Below, one piece after another: positions 45,208-52,891 of a stretch of 64,000 bases of DNA; position 1 is the first letter of the stretch, and each line of letters starts with the position of its first letter. The stretch is taken from contig CAWIEF010000003.1 of the NCBI GenBank assembly GCA_963835135.1, positions 1,240,001 to 1,304,000 of the forward strand, in the 5' to 3' direction. Made by a program: the position numbers and the translations under genes. Source of the DNA: JAVVHH01 sp963835135 (GTDB lineage Bacteria > Pseudomonadota > Alphaproteobacteria > Acetobacterales > Acetobacteraceae). The notes beneath the pieces were generated by a model. That model did not search any database, was not told the DNA's origin, and saw only the letters and a program-made list of their open reading frames with translations.

Positions 45208-46070
45208 ACCAGACACTTCGGGACTGCATCGACGGCGCTATCTCCCCGCAGATCGCCGTCGCCCACTTCATGTTCGCCGGCGCCGGCGCCGCCGGGATCG
45301 AGGCCGCCCTCGACGAGGCCGAACCGCATCCCAAACTGGACGAGATCCGCACGCTGCTGCACCAGCACGAGCAGCAGATCGACACGCTCGCCGCGCATGT
45401 CGCGCTCACGGCCGATGACCACAACGCATACGGCGCCACCCCGGAGCAGGGCATCGCCCGCATCGCCAGCTTCTTCGACCGCGCCGTCGCCACCTCGCCC
45501 GAGGCCAGCGTCGCCCTCTACTCCCTGGGCGACCCCGCCATCCTCGCCGCCGCCACCGCCGAGATCGTCGAGTGGCTCGAGATGTCCGACCTGCTCGCCC
45601 CCGAAGCGCCAGGTGGGGCTGACGTGCTCGACCTCGGCTGCGGCATCGGCCGGGTCGCGGCAGCACTCGCCCCGCGCTGCCGCAGCGTCCTCGGCCTGGA
45701 CGTCTCCGCCGGCATGGTTGCCGAAGCCCGCCGCCGCTGCGCCGAGCACCCGAACCTGCAATTCGAGGTCACGCCCGGCCAGAACCTGGCCTTCCTCCAC
45801 CCCCAGTCCTTCGACCTCGTCCTCGCAATCGACAGCTTCCCCTACCTCGTCCAGGCCGGCCCCGAAATCGTCGCCGCCCACCTCGCCGACGCGGTCCGCA
45901 TCCTCCGCCCCGGCGGCGCGCTCGTCGTCCTGAACCTCTCGTACGAGGATGACGCCTACGATGAGGCCCAGGCCGCTGCCTGGGCCGACACCTTCGGCTT
46001 GCACCTCGCCCACGCCGACCGCCAGCCCTTCCGCCTTTGGGACGGCTCCGCCTACGTCTTCCTCCGGTGA
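45204..46070 (+). CDS. SAM-dependent methyltransferase with N-terminal helical domain
   Basis: The 288-residue protein has a ~130-residue helical N-terminus (LRDCIDGAISPQIAVAHFMFAG) and a class I SAM domain with motif I VLDLGCGIGRVAAAL near residue 142, acidic post-I LGLDVSAGMVAEARRR, and FDLVLAIDSFPYLVQ as motif IV, ending RILRPGGALVVLNLSYEDD. It overlaps the ATP-grasp gene by four bases and the transporter gene by four bases, so stoichiometric co-expression is likely. It probably modifies the ligase product or a related small molecule; the acceptor is unknown. Confidence 0.83.
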   Translation: MNQTLRDCIDGAISPQIAVAHFMFAGAGAAGIEAALDEAEPHPKLDEIRTLLHQHEQQIDTLAAHVALTADDHNAYGATPEQGIARIASFFDRAVATSPEASVALYSLGDPAILAAATAEIVEWLEMSDLLAPEAPGGADVLDLGCGIGRVAAALAPRCRSVLGLDVSAGMVAEARRRCAEHPNLQFEVTPGQNLAFLHPQSFDLVLAIDSFPYLVQAGPEIVAAHLADAVRILRPGGALVVLNLSYEDDAYDEAQAAAWADTFGLHLAHADRQPFRLWDGSAYVFLR

Positions 46071-47746
46071 CCTTGAACATCATCGCGACGCGCGCAGCCT
46101 CCGTCATCGCGAGGAGCGAAGCGACGCGGCGATCCAGAGCGGCACGAGCTCACCTTGCCGCCCTGCGGAACCGCGCCAACAAACGCCTCGCGATCACGCT
46201 CGCAGCCCTCCTCCTGGCCACCCCCGCCCGCGCGACCACCCTGCGCCTCCTCGCCCATGCCGCCGCCGGCACGCTCGACCCCCAGATCAACTACACCGCG
46301 CAATACTGGCAGCTTTACTGCTTCACCTATGACGGCCTCGTCGCCTTCCGCAAAACCCCGGGCCCCGCCGGCACCACCCTCGTCCCCGACCTCGCCGACG
46401 CCCTGCCGCAGCCCGAAGAGGGCGGCCTGCTCTACCGCTTTCACCTGCGGCCCGGGCTCCGCTTCTCCGATGGCCGCCCGGTGCGCGCCACCGACGTCCT
46501 GGCCAGCGTCCGCCGCCTCTTCCGCATCCGCAGCCCGACGGCCGAGACCTTCTACGGCGCCATCCAGGGCGCCTCCGCCTGTCTCGCCTCGCCCGCCGAG
46601 TGCACCCTCGACGGAGTCACCGCCGACGCTGACACGATCAGCATCCGCCTGACCCGGCCGGATCCCGAGTTCCTCGCCAAGCTGGCTCTGCCGCATGCCA
46701 GCATCCTGCCGGAGGACGCGCCGCCGCAGGATGCCGGCGTGACCCCCATCGCCGGCACCGGCCCTTACCGCTTCGCCGCCTACGACCCGAACGACCGGCT
46801 GCAGATCGTCCGCAACCCGTTCTTCCGGCCCTGGAACGCGGACGCCCAACCGCCCGGACAGCCCGACGGCATTGACTACGAGTTCGGCTTGGAAGACGAG
46901 GCCGAGGTCACGGCCATCGTTAACGGCCAGGCGGATTGGATGTTCGACGCGCCGCCTGCCGACCGCCTCGGCGAACTCGGCCGCGACCTCCTCGATCAGG
47001 TCCACCTCAACCCGGCCCCCGCGCTGTGGTTCGTGCCCCTCAACGTCAACCTGCCGCCCTTCGACGACATCCGCGTCCGCCACGCCGTCACGCTGGCGGT
47101 GGACCGGACCGCCGCCGTGAAGCTTTTCGGCGGCCCCAAGCTCGCCGCGCCGGCCTGCCAGTTCCTGCCGCCCGGGCTGCCCGGCGCCGCCGCCACCTGC
47201 CCCTACCCAAACGACCCGGCGCGCGCACGCCAGCTCGTCGTCGAAGCCGGCGCGACCGGCGCACCCGTCACGCTCGTCACCGACGACAGCCCGGTTAACC
47301 GCGCCCTCGGCACCTACCTGCGCGACGTATTTGCCGGGATCGGCCTCGACGCCAAGCTGCGCTCGCTGTCGGCCAACGTGCAGTTCCCCTACATCCAGAA
47401 CAGCAACAACCGCGTCCAGGCGAGCCTGACTTCCTGGTATGCCGACTATCCCTCGGCCGCGAATTTCCTGCTCGGCAGCTTTGGCTGCGCTGCGTTCCAA
47501 CCGGGCTCGGACTCCTCGCCGAACATCGCTGGCTTCTGCGACCGCGCCATCGACGCCCAGATCGCCCAGGCCACGCTTGCCCAGGACCCGGCCGCCTTCG
47601 CCGCCGCCGACCGCGCCCTCACGCAAGCCGCGCCGGCCATCGCGCTGTTCAGCCCGCGCTACGTCGACTTCGTCTCGCGCCGGATCGACGGGTATGCCTA
47701 TCACGAGATCTACCATTGGCTGATCGTCCAATCCGGCACGCGCTGA
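46067..47746 (+). CDS. Dipeptide/oligopeptide-type ABC transporter substrate-binding protein (SBP family 5)
   Basis: The binding protein reads as 559 residues from GTG 46067, which overlaps the methyltransferase stop (GTGA); TTG 46073 is also possible. A signal peptide (KRLAITLAALLLATPARATT) is preceded by a long Arg-rich N-region of about 45 residues created by a dispersed repeat at 46104-46136. The mature part is SBP_bac_5: RLLAHAAAGTLDPQINY, GLLYRFHLRPGLRFSDGRPVRATDVL, GTGPYRFAAYDPND and VRHAVTLAVDRTA. It should bind a peptide or similar solute for the two permeases downstream. Confidence 0.87.
   Translation: MTLNIIATRAASVIARSEATRRSRAARAHLAALRNRANKRLAITLAALLLATPARATTLRLLAHAAAGTLDPQINYTAQYWQLYCFTYDGLVAFRKTPGPAGTTLVPDLADALPQPEEGGLLYRFHLRPGLRFSDGRPVRATDVLASVRRLFRIRSPTAETFYGAIQGASACLASPAECTLDGVTADADTISIRLTRPDPEFLAKLALPHASILPEDAPPQDAGVTPIAGTGPYRFAAYDPNDRLQIVRNPFFRPWNADAQPPGQPDGIDYEFGLEDEAEVTAIVNGQADWMFDAPPADRLGELGRDLLDQVHLNPAPALWFVPLNVNLPPFDDIRVRHAVTLAVDRTAAVKLFGGPKLAAPACQFLPPGLPGAAATCPYPNDPARARQLVVEAGATGAPVTLVTDDSPVNRALGTYLRDVFAGIGLDAKLRSLSANVQFPYIQNSNNRVQASLTSWYADYPSAANFLLGSFGCAAFQPGSDSSPNIAGFCDRAIDAQIAQATLAQDPAAFAAADRALTQAAPAIALFSPRYVDFVSRRIDGYAYHEIYHWLIVQSGTR
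46104..46136. repeat. Dispersed palindromic repeat embedded in a coding sequence
   Basis: The segment reads CGTCATCGCGAGGAGCGAAGCGACG then CGGCGATCCAG, matching a well-known alphaproteobacterial repeat whose usual arms are ATTGC/GCAAT. Here the arms are ATCGC (46106-46110) and GCGAT (46129-46133), a compensated change that keeps the stem. It lies inside the 5' end of the substrate-binding-protein gene and translates as SVIARSEATRRSR. Confidence 0.7.
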
Positions 47747-48633
47747 GCCGCCCGGGAGGGGTGCCTCGCGCCGCCGCCGCCGCAATCCTGCTCGCCATCG
47801 TGACCGCGAGCATCCTCGCGCCGGCCTATGCGCGCTTCGTGTCCGGCACCGACCCGTTCCGCAGCGCGCCGATGGCCCTCGTGCAGGGCCAGCCCGTGCT
47901 GGCCGACAATCCGGGCCTAGGCGTCACCCCGATCGGGCCCGGCTGGCGGGGCTCCTATCTGCTCGGCGCCGACACGCTCGGGCGCGACGTCGCCGCCCGC
48001 CTGCTGCTCGGCGGCCGGACCTCGTTGCTCGTCGCCGGCGGCGCCACCGCGCTGTGCCTCCTGCTCGGCACGCTGACCGGAGTGGCGGCCGGCTTTCTCG
48101 GCGGTGCCGTCGATACGGTGCTCTCCGGTGTGTTGGACCTGCTCTGGGCGTTCCCGGTCTACCTGCTGGCGATCTCGCTCTCGATCATCCTGGTCAATGA
48201 GGGCCTGCATATCGGCCCGTTCTTACTCGAAGCCGGCGACAAGCTGCTGCCGACGCTCATCCTGGGCCTGGTTTACGTCCCCTATCTCGCCCGCCCCGTC
48301 CGCGCCGAGGTGCAAGCGCTCCTCGCCCGCGAGTTCGTCGAGGCCGCCATCGCCACCGGCGGCACCCGCCCGCACATCCTGCGCCGGCACATCCTCCCGC
48401 TCGTCTGGCCCACCGTGCTCGGCCTCGCGCCGGTTATCGCCGCCATGACGCTCCTCACCGAAGCCGCGCTCTCCATCCTCGGCATCGGCATCCAACCTCC
48501 CGAAGCCAGTTGGGGCACCCTGATCGCCGATGGCCAAAACCTGATCTACAGCCGCCCCTGGGTTGCCATCGCCCCGGGCCTGGCCGTCGCGGCCACGGTG
48601 CTGTCACTCAGCGTCCTGGCCGACCGCGACTGA
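47716..48633 (+). CDS. ABC transporter permease (DppC/OppC type)
   Basis: The 305-residue protein has an N-terminal membrane helix (AAAAILLAIVTASILAPAY), the OppC N-loop (GSYLLGADTLGRDVAARLL) and the binding-protein-dependent permease domain with the EAA-type loop FVEAAIATGGTRPHILRRHILP, then ILGIGIQPPEASWGTLIADGQ. Starts: TTG 47716 overlaps the preceding gene by 31 bp; GTG 47761 lies just past GGGAGG and would give 290 residues. In the usual Dpp/Opp order the B permease comes first, so the order is reversed here. No ATPase gene (DppD/F) follows. Confidence 0.85.
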   Translation: MADRPIRHALSRPGGVPRAAAAAILLAIVTASILAPAYARFVSGTDPFRSAPMALVQGQPVLADNPGLGVTPIGPGWRGSYLLGADTLGRDVAARLLLGGRTSLLVAGGATALCLLLGTLTGVAAGFLGGAVDTVLSGVLDLLWAFPVYLLAISLSIILVNEGLHIGPFLLEAGDKLLPTLILGLVYVPYLARPVRAEVQALLAREFVEAAIATGGTRPHILRRHILPLVWPTVLGLAPVIAAMTLLTEAALSILGIGIQPPEASWGTLIADGQNLIYSRPWVAIAPGLAVAATVLSLSVLADRD

Positions 48634-48640
48634 CCCGGCC

Positions 48641-49576
48641 ATGCGCTTGCTCCGCCCCCTTCTCGTCCTGTTCGGCATCAGCGCCCTCGTCTTCCTCATC
48701 TTCTTCGCCACCCCCGGCGCCGACCCGGCCGCCCGCCTCGCCGGCCGCGGCGCCAGCCCCGAAACCCTCGCTGCCATCCGCCAAGAATTCGGCCTCGACC
48801 GCCCCCTCCCCGTCCAATACGCAACCCTCATGCGCCGGCTGTTCTGGACCCGCGACCTGCCGAGCTTCGTCAACCGCGGCCAGCTCGTCGTTCCCGCCAT
48901 CCTGCGCGCAGCACCGGTCACGCTTGCGCTCGCCGCTGGCGCAGCGGCGATCTGGCTGGCGGCCGGGCTCTGCATCGGGCTGGTGGGCGCCGCCTGGCGC
49001 GGCCGGGGCGCCGACATGGTCGTCTCCGGCCTCGGTCTGCTCGGCGTCTCCATCCCGGTCTTCTGGCTCGGCGAGATCGTCAACCTCCTCACCCAAGACC
49101 GGCTCCGCGCCTGGTTCACCTGGGTGCCGCCGCTGGGCCTTCACGGGCAGGACTGGACCGAGACGGCGCTCGCCTACGTCCTGCCCTGCACCACGCTGGC
49201 CGTCCTCTACGCCGGCATCTACGGCCGCGTGCTGCGCAACAGCCTCGCCGACGCCTACCGGCAGGATTACGTCCGCACGGCCCGCGCCAAGGGGCTCGGC
49301 GAAGCCCGCATCCTGCTCAAGCATGCGCTGCGCAACGCCATCTTGCCGGTCCTGGCGCTGTTCGGCCTGGATTTTGGCGCCCTGGTCGGCGGCGGGACGC
49401 TGCTCGTCGAGATCGTGTTCGGCCTACGCGGAATCGGCAAGCTGACCTACGACGCCCTGCGTGACCTCGACCTCCCGATGGTCATGGCGTGCGTCCTATA
49501 CGCCTCGTTCTTCGTGGTGCTCGCCAACGAAGCGGTGGACGTCATCCAAGCATCCCTAGACCCCCGCCGCCGGTAA
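48641..49576 (+). CDS. ABC transporter permease (DppB/OppB type)
   Basis: The 311-residue protein has the DppB N-terminus (MRLLRPLLVLFGISALVFLIFFATPGADP), a predicted six-helix permease and the conserved loop DYVRTARAKGLGEARILLKHALRNAILP, then GGGTLLVEIVFGLRGIGKL. With the binding protein and the C-type permease it forms a dipeptide-type importer lacking ATPases in the cluster. ATG 48641 follows the preceding stop by 7 bp. It is followed 17 bp later by zwf, which may be read from the same transcript. Confidence 0.87.
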   Translation: MRLLRPLLVLFGISALVFLIFFATPGADPAARLAGRGASPETLAAIRQEFGLDRPLPVQYATLMRRLFWTRDLPSFVNRGQLVVPAILRAAPVTLALAAGAAAIWLAAGLCIGLVGAAWRGRGADMVVSGLGLLGVSIPVFWLGEIVNLLTQDRLRAWFTWVPPLGLHGQDWTETALAYVLPCTTLAVLYAGIYGRVLRNSLADAYRQDYVRTARAKGLGEARILLKHALRNAILPVLALFGLDFGALVGGGTLLVEIVFGLRGIGKLTYDALRDLDLPMVMACVLYASFFVVLANEAVDVIQASLDPRRR

Positions 49577-49593
49577 CGGCCTATACTCGCCTT

Positions 49594-51069
49594 ATGCAGA
49601 TCAAACCCGTCGAAACCTTCGACTACGTCGTCTTTGGCGCCACCGGCGACCTGACCATGCGCAAGCTGCTGCCCGCACTCTATCACCGCTTCCGCGACAA
49701 GCAGTTCGACGCGGAGTGCCGCATCATCGGCACGGCCCGCTCCCCGCTCGACGATGACGAGTTCCGCCGCCGCGCCGCCGATGCGCTCGAGCATTTCGTC
49801 GGCAAGGCCGAGCGCGAACCCGCCGTGATCGCCGAGTTCCTCGGCCTGCTGCACTACGCGCGCGGCGACTCCACCGAGCCCGGCGGCCTCGACGGACTCG
49901 GCACGCTGCTCCAAGCCAAGCCCGACCGGGTCCGCGTCTTCTATCTCGCGACCTCGCCGTCGATCTACGGCCCGACCTGCCTCAACCTGCAGAGCGCCGG
50001 GCTCGCTGGAAACGGAGCCCGGGTCGTCCTCGAGAAGCCGATCGGCCACGATCTCGAATCCGCCCGGGCCATCAACGACACCGTGGGAAAGGTTTTCGAC
50101 GAGGCCCACACCTTCCGCATCGACCATTACCTCGGCAAGGAGACCGTCCAGAACCTCATGGCGCTCCGCTTCGCCAACGTCGTCTTCGAGCGCCTCTGGA
50201 ATGCCGACGTCATCGACCATGTGCAGATCACCGTCGGCGAGACCGTCGGCGTCGAGGGCCGCGGCGACTATTACGACGGCTCCGGCGTGCTGCGCGACAT
50301 GGTGCAGAACCATCTGTTGCAGCTTCTTTGCCTCATTGCCATGGAGCCCCCCGCCAGCCTTGGGGCCGACGCTGTGCGCGACGAGAAGCTCAAAGTGCTT
50401 CGGGCCCTCAAGCCGATCGCGCCGCACGAAGTCGGCCATATCACCGTCCGCGGCCAATACGCCGGCGGCGCCATCGACGGCAAAGCGGTGCCCGGCTACC
50501 TCGCCGACCTCGGACCCGGCCGCACCAGCCGCACCGAGACCTTCGTCGCCGTCAAAGCCGAGGTGCAGAACTGGCGCTGGGCCGGCGTGCCGTTCTATCT
50601 CCGCTCCGGCAAGCGCCTGCCGCAGAAGGTCAGCGAGATCGTCGTGCAATACCGCTCCGTCCCGTTCAGCATCTTCGGCCGCGACGCCGGCGAGCTCAGC
50701 TCGAACAAGCTCGTCATCCGCCTGCAGCCGAAAGAGGGCATGCGCCTGACCATGATGACCAAGGACCCTGGCCCAGGCGGGCTGCACCTCCTGCCCACCG
50801 ACCTCGACATCAGCTTCGAGCAAGCCTTCGGCACCCGCTTCCCCGACGCCTACGAGCGCCTTCTGATGGACTGCGTCCGCGGCAACCCGACCCTGTTCAT
50901 GCGGCGCGACGAGGTCGAGACCGCCTGGTCCTGGGTTGAGCCCATCATCGAAGCCTGGGACGAGGGCCGCGAAGCCCCCCGCCTGTACCCCGCCGGCGCC
51001 TGGGGCCCCACCGCAGCCATCGCCCTCATCGAACGCGACGGCCGCACCTGGCACGAGGAACTCGCCTAA
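49594..51069 (+). CDS. zwf: Glucose-6-phosphate 1-dehydrogenase
   Basis: The 491-residue enzyme oxidises glucose 6-phosphate to 6-phosphogluconolactone with NAD(P), feeding the Entner-Doudoroff or pentose phosphate pathway. Visible are the Rossmann motif FGATGDLTMRKLLPALY near residue 12, the active-site block RIDHYLGKE with catalytic His around 177, and VPFYLRSGKRLPQKVSEI. Length is standard. It sits alone; the usual partners pgl and edd are not nearby. A strong hairpin follows the gene (51117-51137). Confidence 0.96.
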   Translation: MQIKPVETFDYVVFGATGDLTMRKLLPALYHRFRDKQFDAECRIIGTARSPLDDDEFRRRAADALEHFVGKAEREPAVIAEFLGLLHYARGDSTEPGGLDGLGTLLQAKPDRVRVFYLATSPSIYGPTCLNLQSAGLAGNGARVVLEKPIGHDLESARAINDTVGKVFDEAHTFRIDHYLGKETVQNLMALRFANVVFERLWNADVIDHVQITVGETVGVEGRGDYYDGSGVLRDMVQNHLLQLLCLIAMEPPASLGADAVRDEKLKVLRALKPIAPHEVGHITVRGQYAGGAIDGKAVPGYLADLGPGRTSRTETFVAVKAEVQNWRWAGVPFYLRSGKRLPQKVSEIVVQYRSVPFSIFGRDAGELSSNKLVIRLQPKEGMRLTMMTKDPGPGGLHLLPTDLDISFEQAFGTRFPDAYERLLMDCVRGNPTLFMRRDEVETAWSWVEPIIEAWDEGREAPRLYPAGAWGPTAAIALIERDGRTWHEELA

Positions 51070-51116
51070 CCCCGCGTAGCCCAAACACCGCTCCGCTGGC
51101 GGGAGGTGAACGGAAA

Positions 51117-51137
51117 AGGGGCGCCCTAGGCGCCCCT
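51117..51137. terminator. Likely bidirectional terminator hairpin
   Basis: Perfect 9-bp arms AGGGGCGCC (51117-51125) and GGCGCCCCT (51129-51137) flank a three-base CTA loop. It lies between the convergent zwf and PEP-CTERM genes, 48 bp and 38 bp from their ends. There is no long T-run, but the symmetrical hairpin position between two gene ends fits termination in both directions. Confidence 0.65.
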
Positions 51138-51174
51138 CCCTGCTGGCAGCCGCCGAGTGCGGCTGCGGTAGCGC

Positions 51175-51921
51175 TTACCGCGCCGCTCTGCGACGGCGGA
51201 TCATGCCGATCCCGGCTAGGCCAGTTCCCAACAGGAGGAGCGAAGCCGGCTCCGGAACTTGCACGCTCGGATCGAACTCAAACGCTGAGGACGTGGACTT
51301 GGCCACAACCTGATTGAACCCAGGCGCCTCGAAGGACAGAGTCACAAAGGCCGGCGTCGAGCCATCCGCTTTGAAAGTGCCGCCGACAGCCGACGCGACC
51401 TGGGCTCCGGTGACCGTCAACTGGAACAGCGATATCGAGTTGTTGCGGAAATCGAGGCTCAGGCTGTTGTAGCTGTCCACCGTGCCCCAGAGCAGGCTGA
51501 AGCTGTGATAGAACCCGAGCGAGCCAGGAGCGGGGTTGGTGCCCAGGTCGATCGTGACCGGGTCATTCGGCTGCGCGTCCAGGTAGTTCATGCTGGGCAG
51601 GCTAGTGCTGTTGAACGGCGACGCGCTCTGACCGGGGACGTTGCCGTCCCAAACGCCAGCCTTCGGGACGCTTACGTCCGGCGAAAAGCTGATGCTGCCG
51701 CCGTTCGCGATCTGGATCGTGCTCGTCGAGACCAGCCCATTCGTGCCGGCGTTGCCGAAATTGCCGAGCATGAACGGCGACGTCGTCGCGCCCGCCGCGC
51801 TTGTGGCCGTAAGCGTTCCGGAAGCAATACCGGGGCCGGCGACGGCGATCGTGCCAGCCTGTGCTTGGCTGAACCCGGCAATCCCGACAAACGCAATGGT
51901 GGAAAGTAGAAGTGTTCTCAT
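51175..51921 (-). CDS. PEP-CTERM sorting domain protein
   Basis: The 248-residue secreted protein has a signal peptide (MRTLLLSTIAFVGIAGFSQAQA), a Ser/Thr/Gly-rich beta-type body and a C-terminal sorting signal: VPEP at the start, a hydrophobic segment and RRRR at the end. Exosortases (EpsH-type) recognise this tail and attach the protein outside the cell, usually alongside exopolysaccharide export. No exosortase is encoded in this window. Start ATG 51921 follows AAGGGG; a 24-residue longer reading lacks support. Function of the body is unknown. Confidence 0.88.
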   Translation of the reverse strand: MRTLLLSTIAFVGIAGFSQAQAGTIAVAGPGIASGTLTATSAAGATTSPFMLGNFGNAGTNGLVSTSTIQIANGGSISFSPDVSVPKAGVWDGNVPGQSASPFNSTSLPSMNYLDAQPNDPVTIDLGTNPAPGSLGFYHSFSLLWGTVDSYNSLSLDFRNNSISLFQLTVTGAQVASAVGGTFKADGSTPAFVTLSFEAPGFNQVVAKSTSSAFEFDPSVQVPEPASLLLLGTGLAGIGMIRRRRAAR

Positions 51922-52138
51922 GGCTACCCCTTGAGAGATGCGAACGTGTCCCCCCGACACGTTCACAAATCCGTGTAGCAAAAGGCGTACCATCGTCTAA
52001 ATTATTGGAAACACACGGTGCGAAATATCAGTTCACGGAAGATTGTAAGATTTTTTGACACTGATACCGCTGTTTTCCCGTCGGTGTGACTCCAGGCGCG
52101 ACGTAACCATGCACCGGCCTTTCGGCCCGGCCGCAGAC

Positions 52139-52891
52139 CTAATGCACCCCAGCGACCTCCATCTCGCCCAGATACGCCTGCCGGATATCCTCATGCTCCC
52201 GTAGTTCGGCCGCGCTTCCCGAAAGCACCACCACCCCCGTCTGCAGCACATACGCCCGGTGCGCGATCTGCAGCGCCATAGCCGCGTTCTGCTCCACCAT
52301 GAAGATCGTCATGCCCTGCTTGTTGATCGCCTGGATGATGTCGAACACCTGCTCGACATACAGCGGCGACAGGCCCATCGACGGCTCGTCCATGCAGATC
52401 AGCCGTGGCCGCGCCATCAGCGCCCGCCCGATTGCCACCATCTGCTGCTCGCCACCGGATAGCGTGCCGGCCAGCTGGTTGCGCCGCTCCTTGACGCGCG
52501 GGAACAGGCCATAGACCCGCTCCAGATCCTCCTCGAACTGCGGCCCCTTCTTCTGCGTATACGCCCCCATCTCTAAGTTTTCGTAAACGGTCATCCGCGG
52601 AAACAGCCGCCGCGCCTCCAGCACCGGCGCGATCCCCCGCGTCACCCGCGCGCTCGTCGACAGCCGTTCGATCGGCTCGCCGTCGAACACCACGCTGCCC
52701 GTCGTGGGCCGCACCACCCCCATGATCGTCTTCATCGTGGTCGACTTGCCGCACGCGTTGCCACCTAGCAGCGCGATGATCTCTCCCGCCTGGATGTCGT
52801 AATTGACGTCCTTCAAGACATGCAGGTCACCGTAATGCGTATTGACGTCGCGGAACTCGAGAATCCTCTTGCCAGGCGAACTGTCAAACAA
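52139..52891 (-). CDS. livF: Branched-chain amino acid ABC transporter ATP-binding protein (LivF type)
   Basis: The 250-residue ATPase has a Walker A reading LGGNACGKSTT, in which the usual GPNGAGKS is GGNACGKS. The signature LSGGEQQMVAIGRAL, Walker B LICMDEPSMGLSP and H-loop FMVEQNAAMAL are standard LivF. It is the last gene of the liv operon; its ATG overlaps the LivM-LivG fusion stop by eight bases. The key Lys-Ser/Thr of Walker A is kept, so it should still bind ATP. It imports branched-chain amino acids or related solutes with the other subunits. Confidence 0.92.
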   Translation of the reverse strand: MFDSSPGKRILEFRDVNTHYGDLHVLKDVNYDIQAGEIIALLGGNACGKSTTMKTIMGVVRPTTGSVVFDGEPIERLSTSARVTRGIAPVLEARRLFPRMTVYENLEMGAYTQKKGPQFEEDLERVYGLFPRVKERRNQLAGTLSGGEQQMVAIGRALMARPRLICMDEPSMGLSPLYVEQVFDIIQAINKQGMTIFMVEQNAAMALQIAHRAYVLQTGVVVLSGSAAELREHEDIRQAYLGEMEVAGVH

